Shown piece after piece: positions 1 through 12,288 of a DNA stretch of 64,000 nucleotides. The notes beneath the pieces are model-generated. The model had not been told where the DNA came from, searched no databases, and was given only the letters and a program-made list of their open reading frames with translations. This DNA is from Batkoa obscura (Eukaryota > Entomophthoromycota > Entomophthoromycetes > Entomophthorales > Batkoaceae): assembly GCA_030770535.1 (NCBI GenBank), contig JASVEC010000011.1, positions 62,001 to 126,000 on the forward strand, read 5' to 3'. The position numbers and the translations under genes are program-made. The stretch's first letter is position 1. Each line of letters starts with the position of its first letter.

Positions 1-1033
1 AAAGCCTCAAAAAATAAAAAAAAACTCCGCTTTAACAATATTGCTAAGTAAAATTTATTGCAGAAAAATATATATATTGTTACATATATCAACCTATACA
101 ATATAATAACACAAGAACTCCACTTTAAAAAACACCTTGAAATAACCTAGTCAATTATAATATTATAATCACATATACCTTTATATATTTTATTTTAAAT
201 AAATTGGCTTTAAAATTAATGAATGTTAAATTGGATTTTATTACTTACAACTCGTGATATTCATACTTTATACTTACCTTGAATTAACTAAAAGGGAAAT
301 GGAAAATAATATAAAAAATATGTCCATATATAATTTTAGTTAATAAAAAAAGCTAAAAATCAGTTCATTTAAATTAAGTTGCTATTGCTATCATAAAAGT
401 AAATAAATAGTTTTCAAGAAAGAGTTTAATATTTTATAAAGTAAAGTTATTTTAATCCATAACATGAGTTCAAATTGGATAAAAGAACTTCAATTTTATT
501 AAGTCATTATTATAATATTACAGAGTACTTCTCACTATAAAAATGGTAAATAAATTATACTTAAATACAGTAATTTTAAACTAAAAACGCTATTTGGATC
601 TTATTGGTTAATAAATTTACTCCATTTACTTTATAAAGAATTTATCTATAAATTATTACCTCATTATATTTAATAGTTCCAGTTTTATTCGTTAAGTAAT
701 GATCAAATATTTTAATCTTGTTTCAACTGCTTTAGGTTAGTTGATCTAAATGATTCAATTCAAGTTCGATCTTGATTGGTGGAGCTAACTAAAAGTATTT
801 ACTGTTAAGAAAAATAGTGGAAATTGTTATTATTACTTTTAAAGTTTATTAGTTGTTATTTGAGTTTTAATTATAAAAAAGGTAAAACAATATATTATTA
901 TAATATTAATATTGGTTTATAATACATAAAAAATAAACACACATACATTTGGTCAACTTATACAAGTTATAACAGAGATAGTCAATAACTTATCCAATCG
1001 ATAGTACTATTTAACTATTGATTTAAATTTACA
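1..1033. other. Gene-free AT-rich upstream region
   Basis: No open frame of useful length and no RNA gene is recognisable on either strand. The stretch is low-complexity AT-rich DNA that would contain the promoter of the kinase gene starting near 1034. The end of a gene left of the window cannot be excluded, but nothing here reads as coding. Confidence 0.6.
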
Positions 1034-3395
1034 ATGAATTCATTTGGTGCGAATGGAAGCAATAGAAAATAAAAAACTAATATTTATAACTTAGGAATAG
1101 CTTCCTTTAAAGCATTTTATTGTGATGGTGATACTAAATAATATGGAATAATAAACAGAGATATTAACTGAATTTTTAAGGCAGCGAATAAATCTCCGGA
1201 TGAAAACTATACGATATTAGAGAAACTAGGTTCAGGTTCTTTTGGTACTGTTTACAAAGCGTAAGTGTAATAGCATGTTATTTAAGTAAATACTAGATAG
1301 ATTTTTTTAGCGTAGATAAAACAACGAATCAAATTGTAGCAGTAAAGCAAATAGACTTAGAAACAGCAGAAGATGATATAAGCGATATTCAACAAGAGAT
1401 TACTCTATTGGCTCAGTGTGAGTCTTCTTATATTACACAGTATTTTGGTTCTTTTGTTAAAGGGTTTAAGCTTTGGATAGGTATTACATATTAGATTAGA
1501 AAGCAAACAAAATATTAAAACTTTAAAGTGATGGAATACATGGCCGGTGGCTCATGTTTAGATTTAGTAAATAAATTATAAAGCTCTGTTGAGTTAAACT
1601 AATCCTTTGTACCATTAGCTTAAAGCTGGCCCTTATGATGAACCTCATATTGCTATTATACTTAAGGAGCTATTAACTGGGCTCGATTATTTACATTCCG
1701 AAGGAAAACTCCATAGAGATATTAAAGGTATGGACCTTACTTTTAACAAATTTGATATTTATATTTATAACTTAATTAGCTGCAAATGTATTGTTATCTG
1801 GAAAAGGAGAAGTGAAGCTTGGTAATATACTATTCGTTTTTAATTTGATTATTCTAATAATAAATAGCTGATTTTGGTGTTGCTGCACAACTTTCAAACC
1901 AAAGAAGTAAAAGAAATACATTCGTTGGTACTCCAGTAATACTATATATATGTGTTATTATTCTTTAGTTAAAAGTTATTAGTTTTGGATGGCACCGGAA
2001 GTTATTGAACAAACAGGCTATGATGCAAAAGTAATTACAATTTTGAACAATCAATTTAATTATTAATCTATTAAATAGGCAGATATATGGTCTTTAGGTA
2101 TTACTGCTATAGAAATGGCAGAAGGGCAACCACCTTATGCTGATCTTCATCCAATGAGAGCATTATTCTTCATTCCTAAAAATGATCCACCAAGACTTCA
2201 AGGAAATCAATTTTCTATAGAATTTAAGCATTTTGTTGGACTTTGCTTAACTAGGGATCCCAAAGAAGTATTTATTCTTTATTTTAGCTTTACTATTATT
2301 AATTTTAATATAGCGTCCTTCTTCAAAAGAATTACTTAGACACCCATTTATGTTAAATGTACAAAATAAACCAAGTAAGTTAGTTGAGCTTATTGATCGA
2401 TATGAAGCATGGAAAATGACTTTTGATGATGAGCCTTCTATTGACTCTCCTTCAACAATGTCTAATTTTACAGAGATGACTGGGCTTACTTGGGACTTTA
2501 GTACCATGCGTATGAGTGGGCCAAATACCATAAGATCTGTTGCAACACAAAGAGTAAGTTAATTTGAGTTTTTAAGATTTTTATTTACAATCATGTATAG
2601 TCACGTATGATGTCTTCTACTACACGAACTCAAAGACAAAGTTCTGGAAACACACTTGATATTGGTGGTGTCGTTAATGAAGAAAGTGTAAATCAATTAA
2701 CTGGACATGAGATAGGAATGACTATTGAAACTACTTTAACTAAAGTAAATTTATATTTTACATTATCTAGTATTTTAATAGCTCTTTAATTTAGCTTTTG
2801 GACTCAAAGAAATACAATCCAGAGATAGCTACAGCTATATCTCAAATTAGAGATGGTTTTGCTGTTTTAAGTACAACTCAACCTACAGCTATCCATGATT
2901 TTTTCAAAACACTTTTAGAGTCTGTTCATGAGTATTTTTATATTTTTTTATATTTTATTTATATTTAACTTTTATTTTTTTAGTAATGAAACTTTATTCC
3001 ATTACTTTTCTACACAATTACCACCAGCACCACCTACATTGATTACTACCTCAGATACCATGTCAAGAACTAGGAGTGGCGGTACTGCAAGGATGCACCC
3101 TTCGGTATATGGTACTCCATCTGGAACAATAAAGTCAGAAGCATCCACCCAATTATCCCATTTAGGAAATAATGTAGATGAAATTAATAATGACTTATTA
3201 ACACCAGAGATGCTAAATAATGGAGCCCCTATAAGTTTAAATATGGGTAGAAGGGCATCAGCACCAAGTACTCCAGTAGGTACAATTACTACTTCTACTT
3301 CAGATGCTCAAGCATCAGCCGAGCCCTTCAGTTATCAACTTAATCCAGTAATCGAGTATTTATATAACCGATGGAAATTAAAGTGGGCGTCTTAA
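1034..3395 (+). CDS. GCK-III (Ste20-family) serine/threonine kinase, STRIPAK/NDR-pathway type
   Basis: About 561 aa in 13 exons; the last twelve read 1185-1260, 1311-1480, 1529-1566, 1619-1727, 1780-1821, 1868-1935, 1983-2030, 2079-2267, 2314-2553, 2601-2744, 2795-2931 and 2984-3395. The catalytic domain is complete: glycine loop [16 protein letters not shown] lysine, HRDIKAANVLLS catalytic loop, ADFGVA (DFG), and [20 protein letters not shown] activation segment. The [16 protein letters not shown] segment matches MST3/STK24/YSK1 and fungal Nak1/Sid1/Kic1 rather than PAK or Hippo kinases. The C-terminal ~270 residues are Ser/Thr-rich and weakly conserved, with no kinase-inhibitory domain I recognise. 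Members of this class work with MO25/Hym1 upstream of NDR kinases and associate with striatin in STRIPAK; a striatin gene lies at 44.2 kb. The start is uncertain. I favour ATG 1034 with a 13-nt first exon and a GTGCGA donor, because it restores phase at 1185. Confidence 0.9.
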
Positions 3396-3610
3396 ATCAT
3401 TTAGATGATATGTAATTTGTTTGACAATTGATTACTCTTAATTTTTTTATTTAATATACGTAAGAAAACAAAAATAATTTATTTTATTTGTGACTATTTA
3501 TTATTTATATACATAATCTAAGTATAAATAATAAATTTTAATTTTAATAGTTAACTTTTATTTATTAGTCTATATAAACTCTATTTTTTATTAATAATTA
3601 TTATTCTAAT

Positions 3611-5016
3611 TTATACTTTTATCTTCAATAACTCTGGTGTTAATTTATTAACCAATTGACAATATTGTTCTACTTGAAGATCCTCTGGTCTTAAAGTTAA
3701 ATCTAATCCCATCTCTTCCATTATTTTAAATAATTCCTGATTATAATCTCTAAAAAAATAAAATATTAATATACTATAATTGATATATTAATCGTTAAAT
3801 ATTACAATGAAATTCTTCTCAATGTTTTCCTTCTTTTTACGAAAAATATCCTTAATACTTGTTCAAGATATTCATATGGTACTAAACAAAATAGTTAATT
3901 AATATTAAATCCTTATTACTTATTATTTATTCAGTTACCTTTAAGTTGACTATCTTTTAATCCTATAATTTTAACAACACTTGCATCAACCTAAAATATA
4001 AGCTAAATTTTTTAATATTTTAATTTTAAAACAAAAGCTTACTTTAGGTCTAGGTACAAAAGCAGTAGAAGGAACATTATAGACGATTTTTGAATTACCA
4101 ACTGCTTGAGTCATAATTGATAATCGACTTCTTTGTTTACAAGAAGGACCTGCTATTATTCTCTATAAATAAAAAACAACATAATATACCCTACAATTAA
4201 AATAATATAATAAAAATGAATTTACTTCGGCAACTTCCTTTTGGAACATTAAAGTTAAACTACTTTCAACATTTTTAAAAAAACCATCTTTTTGATACAT
4301 CATACGTAACCATTGTAATAATAAGGGTGTAGCTATACCAAATGGCAAATTGCCAATAATGTGTACAGCTTCAACTTTTTATTTTTTTATTAATAAGATT
4401 AGCTTTATTAAATAATAATAATAATTACTTTGATTTACTGGAATCCCTGACATGTTTAAAATTTCTGTTGGATTCACTTTTAACATATCACCATTTACAT
4501 ACTATTAAATAAATATTAACCATTTATCTTTTAAAGTAATATATTCTTACTTTCATCTGTTTATCAGTAGCTTCACTAAGTTGCTTTTAATAAATTTGTT
4601 ATTATTATTATTGTTTAAATATATATAATTTAAACTACTTCTAAAGTTGGTAAAAATCGCTTATCTTTTTCTATAGCTATTAAATTATTACAACCAGCAT
4701 CCAAAATAGAACGAGTTAATAAACCAGGCCCTAAATAAGTTTAAGTTTAAGTTTAAGTTCAAGTTTAAGTATATTTATATTATTTACCTGGTCCGACTTC
4801 AATAACTAAAGCGTTTTTAAAGTTTAAGTTTGCTTTTTTCAATAGCTTATCTTTATTAATGGTTAATATTTAATTTATTATATATTATTCTTAATTTATT
4901 TTACCAGTAACATTTTTATCCAATATAAAATTTTGAGATAGTTGATTTAAAGCTGTAAGATTATAAAGTTTAATTACATCCTTTACACTTGGTAGTCTTG
5001 GTATTATTGTTGCCAT
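3611..5016 (-). CDS. TFB1M: Mitochondrial rRNA adenine N6,N6-dimethyltransferase (TFB1M/KsgA family)
   Basis: Multi-exon gene read on the minus strand from ATG 5016 to TAA at 3611. N-terminus MATIIPRLPSVKDVIKLYNL followed by LSQNFILD is the animal-type TFB1M start, including the KsgA-family QNF motif. Then come VIEVGPG...GPGLLTRSILDAG (SAM-binding motif I, split by an intron), IEKD (motif II), NLPFGIATPLLLQWL (motif IV, the NLPF target-base motif) and LTLMFQKEVAE. The C-terminus has GLDLTLRPEDLQVEQY. The family dimethylates two adenines of the small mitochondrial rRNA; some members also affect mitochondrial transcription. It resembles metazoan TFB1M far more than the divergent Mtf1 of yeasts. 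No cleavable presequence is obvious beyond the basic N-terminus. It is convergent with the kinase gene (about 215 bp apart) and lies downstream of the Alba-like gene's direction of transcription. Confidence 0.9.
4736..4770 (+). repeat. TTTAAG hexamer tandem repeat in a TFB1M intron
   Basis: About five units of a TTTAAG-like hexamer (one unit has C for T) lie inside the intron that splits the SAM-binding motif of TFB1M. A simple-sequence repeat; no evidence for function. Confidence 0.7.
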
Positions 5017-5312
5017 ACTTGAATTTGATATTTTAAAAAAATAAAGAATAAAAAATTTAACTATTTTAAAAAAGAAAAAAACTTGTAGCATAAACTTAAA
5101 ATATTTAATTTATGAGTAAATTAAACAATAGTATATCAAATGAAATTAAAAATATAATAGTATAAAGCATTTATGGAATTTATAGTATATACAATTGAAC
5201 TTAGTTGTTTATTGAATTTACAATAACTAATAAAACATTCCGTTTATTTCATAAAATATTATAACCTTTGCACAACTTTAATTAACAATTAACAATTAAC
5301 GATTAACAAGAA

Positions 5313-5774
5313 CTAAGAAGCTTTTAATGTTATCTCTATCTTTGGAGTAAATTTTAAACTTCTAAATGAAATTAGTTACAATTGGCTTACAATAATCATA
5401 ATATAAAATAAACTTACTTTTGATCTTTAGTTTCTTCCTTTTCAATTTTTTCAATTTTTTCAATTTTATTCGTCTGTATCAATGGTGTAGAAAACTTAGC
5501 TTTAACCATTTCGGCTATATTAATAGTTTTCGGTATTGCATTTCCTTCTCCAACTAATAACAAACATGGTTGTTCTTTATCCTATTATAAAATAAATAAT
5601 GAATTTATAACTTGAAATAAATCTAAAATGCTTTTATGATTAATTTATAATATTATTTACCTCCAATATTCTCATACCATAATCTATAAGTTTATCTATT
5701 TGACTGTGTGATTTAATTAATAATATATTTTTTGCTCTATCTTGTAGCATTTTTTTATGTTCATTTTCATTCAT
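5313..5774 (-). CDS. Alba-domain protein, RPP25/Pop6-like RNase P/MRP subunit candidate
   Basis: Three exons on the minus strand. Exon 1 from ATG 5774 encodes MNENEHKKMLQDRAKNILLI with KSHSQIDKLIDYGMRILE; exon 2 (from 5581) encodes EQPCLLLVGEGNAIPKTINI then AEMVKAKF and an IEK-rich segment; exon 3 encodes SLKFTPKIEITLKAS and stop TAG at 5313. The GEGNAIPKTINIAEMVK stretch is the nucleic-acid-binding core of the Alba fold, as in RPP25 (GRATTKTVTCAEILK). The last exon supplies the terminal beta strand, which supports the GTAAGT-donor intron over an apparent stop at 5414. About 110 aa, small for RPP25 and close to a minimal Alba. RPP25/Pop6 forms a heterodimer with Rpp20/Pop7 on RNase P and MRP RNA. 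A more general RNA/DNA-binding Alba protein is the alternative. Confidence 0.8.
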
Positions 5775-6914
5775 ATCTAATAAACAAAAGTAAAATTAAA
5801 TTCAAATTTTGCTTTTTTTGTTAGATATTATTTTTTTTTAATATTGAAGCATTTTTTTACTTCAGCATTAACTAAGAAAAGATTTGCAATTTTACTTGAA
5901 AATAAAAAACGGATAAAAATATGAAAAAATATACATAAGTAAATTTAAAAGATTCCTAGCTCAATTTTTAGGCGTAAATATTCAAATTTTTTATTGCCTA
6001 TCTTAAACGCAATCAATTGAAATTGAGAAAAAAATCAAAAGCACAAATGCTAAGAAAATAGCTGTTTTTTTTTGTTTAATTTTAAGTTTAAACTAATTCA
6101 AGACATCAATTTAAAAGTTTGAGTTTACTTTAAATAAAACGTAAGAATAACTTTTTATTACTAATAATTTTAATATAATTACAGTACTTTTTATTATTAT
6201 ATTATATGGTACTAAGTACTATTCAATCGATGAATTTATATCAATTAAAAATAGCTGATTGCTTATTAAATAAAGTTGATATAAATAAAAATCAATAGAT
6301 AAAGAGATCATAAACAAGTTTAATCAAATTTTTATTTCCAGTTGGTAGTTGGTAGTGGCAACATTTAATTTATTCTATTCAATGTTCATTTATTTTAGTA
6401 ACAAAACAAATCATTTGATAATAACTAGATTGAATAAGCCTTTAAAATCTAAATGGCCGCCTTCTATTTATTAATATCAAATAATATATCAATGTGTATT
6501 CCTTATTAATATTAGTTATTACAGCTACACTTTCTGCTTACCTCAAAACACTTTTTATTTTTTATTAAAGTCTAATTAAAAGTAAACTCATGGGTTAAAC
6601 AACATCACTTGATTGGATGTAGTTGAAACTTTGATTCCACCTGATCAATGCTAATTCGAAATTTAAGAAAAATATGGTTAACTTTATTGCCAAACAGAAA
6701 GTATAATAACAAATAGTTATATTATGATTGGATCAAATTAATCTCTTTCACACACTTAAGCTTAATAGTTTTTCCTTTTAAAGCAAGTTGTTGTGACAAG
6801 CTTTTTTATAATTTTAAAAAGGATGACTTCACAATAGCATTATAATTCAAACATATATAAAGAAACTAAAATTCAATTTTTTAAAAGTTTTATCAAGTGC
6901 AATTAAACATTAGT
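5775..6914. other. Divergent intergenic region, no gene seen
   Basis: About 1.1 kb between the divergently transcribed Alba-like gene and the ATP-grasp-like gene. AT-rich, with no plausible coding frame and no RNA gene recognised. It presumably carries both promoters. Confidence 0.6.
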
Positions 6915-8715
6915 ATGAGCACCCCCATCCCATATAATTTAAATGATCAACATGATGGTGAAATTAAACAATTAGAAAATAAATTTGGTACTTCTTTAAC
7001 TATATCTTCCCCATTTGGTCAACGAACTGATAATTATGATTCTGATAATTCAAGTCCATCCTCTCAATTAACTTCCCCTGCTTTTACAGCTAATGATCCA
7101 CCAAGTTCCTTATTAGCTAATGCTAACCTTTCCATATTACCTACTGTTAGCGAAGAAAAGGTAGCTGAAAATATACCTATTATTAAACCAAAGAAAGGGG
7201 GTAAAGCTACTCAAGTTAAGCCTGGAGAGTTTGAGCCAGAAGGTCATTTTTATCCAAGAGTTTTAAATGCTACTATCCATCCTTTAGTATCTTCCTTTTT
7301 TAATTTAGGTAATGAAAGGATTTTAGCAAGATATGCCCATCTTAACCCTTCTGTGGATACAGAAGTACTTAAAAAATGTTTAGAATATACACCAAAGCAT
7401 TTTTGTTGGGCAGGTAATTATTATAATTATATTATTTTTGCTTTATTTATAATTATAATTTATTATTCTTATAGGCTCTGATCTTTTTCACGTCACTACT
7501 AATTTAGGACAACGTCAAATGATTATTGTAGAAACCAACTCTTGTCCATCAGGTCAAAAATCCATGCCATTGCTTTCAGAAACGGATGAATTTGGTGGTT
7601 ATAGAACTGTATTAGAATCCGCTTTCAAGCACATATCAGCTAAAGCTGATCGTAATTTGGGTGATTTGGCTGTTATTTATGATAAGAACCATATGGAAGC
7701 TAGTGGTTATTGTGCAGTATTAGCCGAAATTAGTAAAGAAAAGGTATGGCTTGTAGAATATTATAATAATGATCCAACACCGCCCGTAAAATGGGAAGAC
7801 GGGATTATGTCTATACGTGATACAGAAGGTCAATGGCATAGTATTCGTGCTTGCTTTCGTTATGTTACTCAAAAGCCTTGGGCTCGTATACCATTACATA
7901 CTAAAACTATTGTAATGAATGAAATTATTTCTTGTTTAGCTGGTGGTCGTAATAAAATGATGGCTGCTAGAGCGTATGAATTTTTTAATGCTGAGTTAAT
8001 GGATAGTGGACTTTCTATTCGTACACCAGAAACTATTCGTAATGTAAGTAAAAGTGAAATACCACTTTGGGTGGATTCTATGGGAGGACATGCTGTTATT
8101 AAAGTACCTTATTCTAATGCAGGACAAGGCGTTTATTGTATTACTAATGCTAAAGAATTAGAAGAATTTATGAGTGAAGATCATTATTACGATAAATTTA
8201 TTGTACAATCTTTAGTAGGTAATGCTTCTTGGTCTTCTACTACTAGATCTGGAAAATTTTATCATGTTGGTACTATTCCCAATAAAAAAGTTAATACTTT
8301 TGTTAGCGATCTTAGAGTCATGGTAACTGGGGATGAATATGGGTTTCGTCCAGTGTCTATTTATGGACGTAGATCTAGAAAACCATTAATTAAACATTTA
8401 GAAGATGATTTAAATATTACTTCTTGGGAAATGTTAGGAACTAACTTATCTGTCAAATTGGATGATGATACTTGGGCAACAGAAGCTCAACGTTTATTAT
8501 TAATGGATCGTAAAGATTTTAATCAATTAGGTATTGGAGTAGATGATGTCATCGATGCTTATGTACAAACAGTATTATCTGTTATTGCGATTGATAAATT
8601 ATGTCAAAGATTAATGCCAAAAGAAGGGGAATTCGATAATGAATTATTTAAAGCACTTAATCCGGATGAAGCTCTTTTAGCTGAAATGGATTATGCTAAA
8701 GGAGGAATAATTTAA
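6915..8715 (+). CDS. Uncharacterised ATP-grasp-like protein
   Basis: Two exons (6915-7413 and 7475-8715) joined by a 61-bp intron give about 579 aa. I take ATG 6915 (MSTPIPYNLN) because the frame further upstream begins only with GTG. Residues 1-105 are Ser/Pro/Asn-rich and disordered-looking. The conserved part starts near EPEGHFYPRVLNATIHPLV and contains HAVIKVPYSNAGQGVY followed by KFIVQSLVGN and FVSDLRVMV. This order (Lys strand, small-residue loop, acidic/hydrophobic strand) is reminiscent of an ATP-grasp fold such as glutathione synthetase or tubulin-tyrosine ligase. I do not recognise a named family and assign no substrate. No signal peptide or membrane segment is evident, so it is probably cytosolic. 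The long conserved second exon argues for a real, selected enzyme. The ATP-grasp reading is inference. Confidence 0.8.
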
Positions 8716-8848
8716 GTTTCATTTTATTAAATTTTTAATTTAAACTTCTCACATTTGTTTGTGTAATAAAATATTTAAAAAATAAAAAATAAAATAAAAT
8801 ATATATTATTATAAATTAATTTAATAATAAATAAAATAAAAATCAATA

Positions 8849-8850
<2 letters not shown>

Positions 8851-8887
<37 letters not shown>
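8851..8887 (+). repeat. AAT trinucleotide microsatellite
   Basis: Uninterrupted run of about twelve TAA/AAT units between two convergent genes, likely within the 3' untranslated region of one of them. Confidence 0.9.
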
Positions 8888-8888
<1 letters not shown>

Positions 8889-8956
8889 TGACTATATTTT
8901 TTTATTTTTTTAAAGTTGCCCATTACATTTATAATATAATATTAATATTGAATAAC

Positions 8957-11345
8957 TTAATAATATTGAAATGCAGTCAACCATTGTACTAAATTCATAT
9001 GAGCAATATCAATTTGATCTAAGGTTTGATTTAATTTATTAAATTCTAAATGATCATTTTTAGAAAGTAAAGATAAATCATTTTTAACATCTTCTCTATT
9101 AATTTTATCAATTAATGTACTTCTACTTTCCATTTCAATTGATCTACGATCCATTAAATTACCAATACTCTGTTGTAAATGAGATAATATGGATTCAAAT
9201 GCTTTTTCAATTTTAAATTCCCATAAATAAATTGTTCTAGATGGTTCCCTGTTGACTGTTTTTGGTACTTCTTGTAAACTAATAAACCCATGGACTGCCA
9301 TTTCATTTAATAATTTTCTACATGTACTCCCTGGTATAATAGCTACTTTAGAAATCTAATATAATATAATATAATATAATATAATATAATATAATATAAT
9401 ATAATATTAATTATTATTAATTATTATTATTAATCATTATTATTAATTACTATTATGTTAATTTTAATTTACCTGTTTTTCATCCATTCTACCTTTAAGC
9501 ATTAAAATACGAATTAATCTCCAAGCAACAACATCAAATTTACGTTTAATTAAAACTTCCATAAAATTTAGTTTGATAGCATAACCTATCTTAACAAAAT
9601 CAATACAATATCTTCCCATAATTCCTCTCTCTTTAGCTTCTACTAGTAATGGAATTTCATCTCTATTGAGTAATCTAATAAACTCAGAAATTAATAAGAT
9701 ACTTCTTGCTCTAATATTATCATTATTCATTATATTATTATTATTTCCATTCATTTGATTGTTATTATTATTTCCATTTATTTGATTATTATTGTTTCCA
9801 TTCATTTGATTGTAGTTACTATAATTTCCATTCATTTGATTATTGTTATTATTATTTTCATTCACTTGATTATTATTAGGAATTGCCATATACGTAGATA
9901 ACCGTGCTTCTGGATTCAAGTGTTCCTGAATATCACTGCTATTGGCTGGGGCTATTATTGTCATTATATTAATAAATTTAAATTCGATAAAATATTATAA
10001 ATTTAAACTCACGTGATAATTTATCATTAAATCCATAGATTCTATTTTCAATATGAGTTATAAAGCAGCGCATTACTTCCATAGCCCCTTTGTTGATTCT
10101 CTGATTAGCGTACTCCATAATATGCTTTAATAAATTTGTCAAAAAATAATTTATTATTATTAAAGTTATTTTTTTTACCTTATTTCTTATAAATAATTGT
10201 GCTCTTTTAAAGCTGATCATATAATGAGCATTTTTCTATAAATTTAGTATTTAATATTAAATATAATTTAGTGTTATAAATATATTACATCAATTAATAA
10301 GTTTTCCACTTCTTCTTCCTTTACTTTGATTTTTCTCTAAACTATTATAAATAAATTATTATTATAACTATTATTATTTACTCTTGAATTTTTATCACCA
10401 GGATTACCATTCAACTGACGTTTCTAAAAGAAGTATATTAGAAAAAATCTTTTAAAATATCAAATTCAATCTTACTGTTCCAATGGTACTTAAACTCTCC
10501 TGTAGGGCTTCCAATTTAGCAGCTTTACTAGCTGCAATTGCTCTCTTCTTTTTCTGGTCACTTGGCAATACCCCCAAACTTTGTACTACTTTATGTTCTT
10601 CTTCTAAACTATGATCCAATTTTGTTTGGGATGATAATGGTAATATTGTTTCAATAAATCTACTTTCTACCATCCTCATAAATGTTGCTCGCATATTTTC
10701 TAAACTGATTCTATCTAGATTTACTAAAATAATAATAAATAAATGAATATTTTTTATAATTTAAATAAACATACCATTTTGTTCATTATTGTTGCTATTG
10801 TTATTACTGTTATTGTTTTGATCTTTTTTTCCATTAATCTCTTCTTCTAAATATCCTTCCAAATCTCTAAACCTGAGTTTTCCATTTAAACAAAAAGTTT
10901 TAGCAATAAGATATCCCTAAAATTTATCTATAAGTTTCACTCGTAGTAATTAAAGAATAGACTTACCTCTCTACTATACCTCTCTTCTGCAATCTCCAAT
11001 ACATTCAATAAACCCAACCTATCCAAGATACAGTCCGTTTCCAAGGTATAGTACGTAACAAATTTCGTTCCTTCAGGTAAATCATAATAAGTCACCAAGC
11101 CATGTTGCATTAATATAAATAAACTTTCTCTCACTTGTTTATTTGTAAGTTTACTGAATTTTATAAGTAAATTTAAAGACAAACGTCCTCGATTCACTAA
11201 AGTCATGGCTACTCTCTATTTTTTTAATATGTAATTAGTATTACAAATTTGTGTTCTTATGGTTGAAGTTTACTTCGATTATAGAACCAAATTGTTGACT
11301 GATTATTTGTCGACATAATCGGGCTATGTTGGTTGATACCGCCAT
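8957..11345 (-). CDS. RPC82: RNA polymerase III subunit RPC82/RPC3
   Basis: Multi-exon minus-strand gene from ATG 11345 (MAVSTNIARLCRQIISQQFG) to the stop at 8957. The N-terminal winged helix reads RVAMTLVNRGRLSLNLLIKF and continues as KQVRESLFILMQHGLVTYYD, as in POLR3C/Rpc82. The C-terminus has GFISLQEVPKTVNREPSRTI then YLWEFKIEKAFESILSHL, the diagnostic VP(K/R)T...PSRT.YLW signature, and a coiled coil ending AFQYY. Rpc82 forms the Rpc82-Rpc34-Rpc31 subcomplex, which acts in promoter opening and TFIIIB contact. An exon near 9720-9880 encodes an Asn-rich insert built from NQMNG-like units, not expected in the family. It lies between winged-helix segments and is probably a surface loop. It is divergent from NAC-alpha and convergent with the ATP-grasp-like gene. 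Confidence 0.92.
9355..9406 (+). repeat. ATAAT pentanucleotide microsatellite in an RPC82 intron
   Basis: About ten perfect TAATA units followed by irregular ATT-rich sequence, all within an intron of RPC82, between the exon ending at the DEKQ codons and the last exon. Confidence 0.9.
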
Positions 11346-12288
11346 TTGAAGTGAATTAAAAGAGTAAAATTAAATCCAAAGTTAATTTTTTAGAATTTTT
11401 ATGTGAATTATTTTTTATTGGTAGATTTTTTTAAACTGCGAAGTTGGTTTTTCTTAGTTAAACTGAGGGTGAGTTTTTAATATTATTTAGTGAAGTGTTA
11501 GGTTATATTTTAATTACTTGATATAAAAAATTAATTATTGTTTTTAACTGTTTATACCTTTTTATCTAGTGTAAATAAGTGAATGATGTTTTGGCCATTT
11601 TTTAATAATTATTATCAAAAATTGAGCTAATAAATGTACATTTCTCTAATAAGTTATATTAAAATAAAAATAATATTACAAAACTATAGAAAGTGCCTTT
11701 TTAATTGATAATTTGGATTTGAATTATTAGATTTTAATATCGCAACTTATGTATTCCTTTTGAAGACAATATATATTAAATATTTAAATTCATATAAATA
11801 GTATTTATGTATAATAAATTATTTTTAATACTAACATTATATAGTGGTTTATTATGAAAAATTATCTATTATTTCATACAAATAGATTATATAGATTATA
11901 TTGATTATATTATATATTATATTATCTTATCTATTATAGTATACCATTATATACAATTTCATATCTATTTTATATTTTATAATTTTGAAATCAGTCTTGA
12001 TCCAATGAAATGAAATAAACTTTACTAAATTTGTCAATCTGTTGGCTAAACCAAATTTTAACTTTATTTTGTCAGATGTAGAACATAACCCGTAACCAGA
12101 ACAGCTTCCTTTTCTAAAAGTTTTTTAAAACTATAAGTAAAGTAAGTATATCTCCTTATTAAGCTAACAATAAATCAAATGAATACATCCATTAACGAAT
12201 AAAACAGTCTAATATCATACCATTTGAATTTTTATTTTTTTATCGTTCCTAATTTAACTCAATTTAACTTTCTATAAAAAATAGTAAG
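11346..12288. other. Divergent intergenic region between RPC82 and NAC-alpha
   Basis: About 0.94 kb of AT-rich DNA with no coding frame. It should hold the promoters of both RPC82 (leftward) and NAC-alpha (rightward). No specific motif could be assigned with confidence. Confidence 0.6.

Noticed and set aside
4736-4770. Possible interstitial telomere repeat (TTTAAG)n
   Set aside because: Unit is not TTAGGG or a known fungal telomere variant; only five units inside an intron, so simple-sequence expansion is sufficient.
5414-5416. TAA as the stop of the Alba-like gene
   Set aside because: The TAA is part of a GTAAGT donor; splicing to 5360 adds SLKFTPKIEITLKAS, which supplies the final Alba beta strand.
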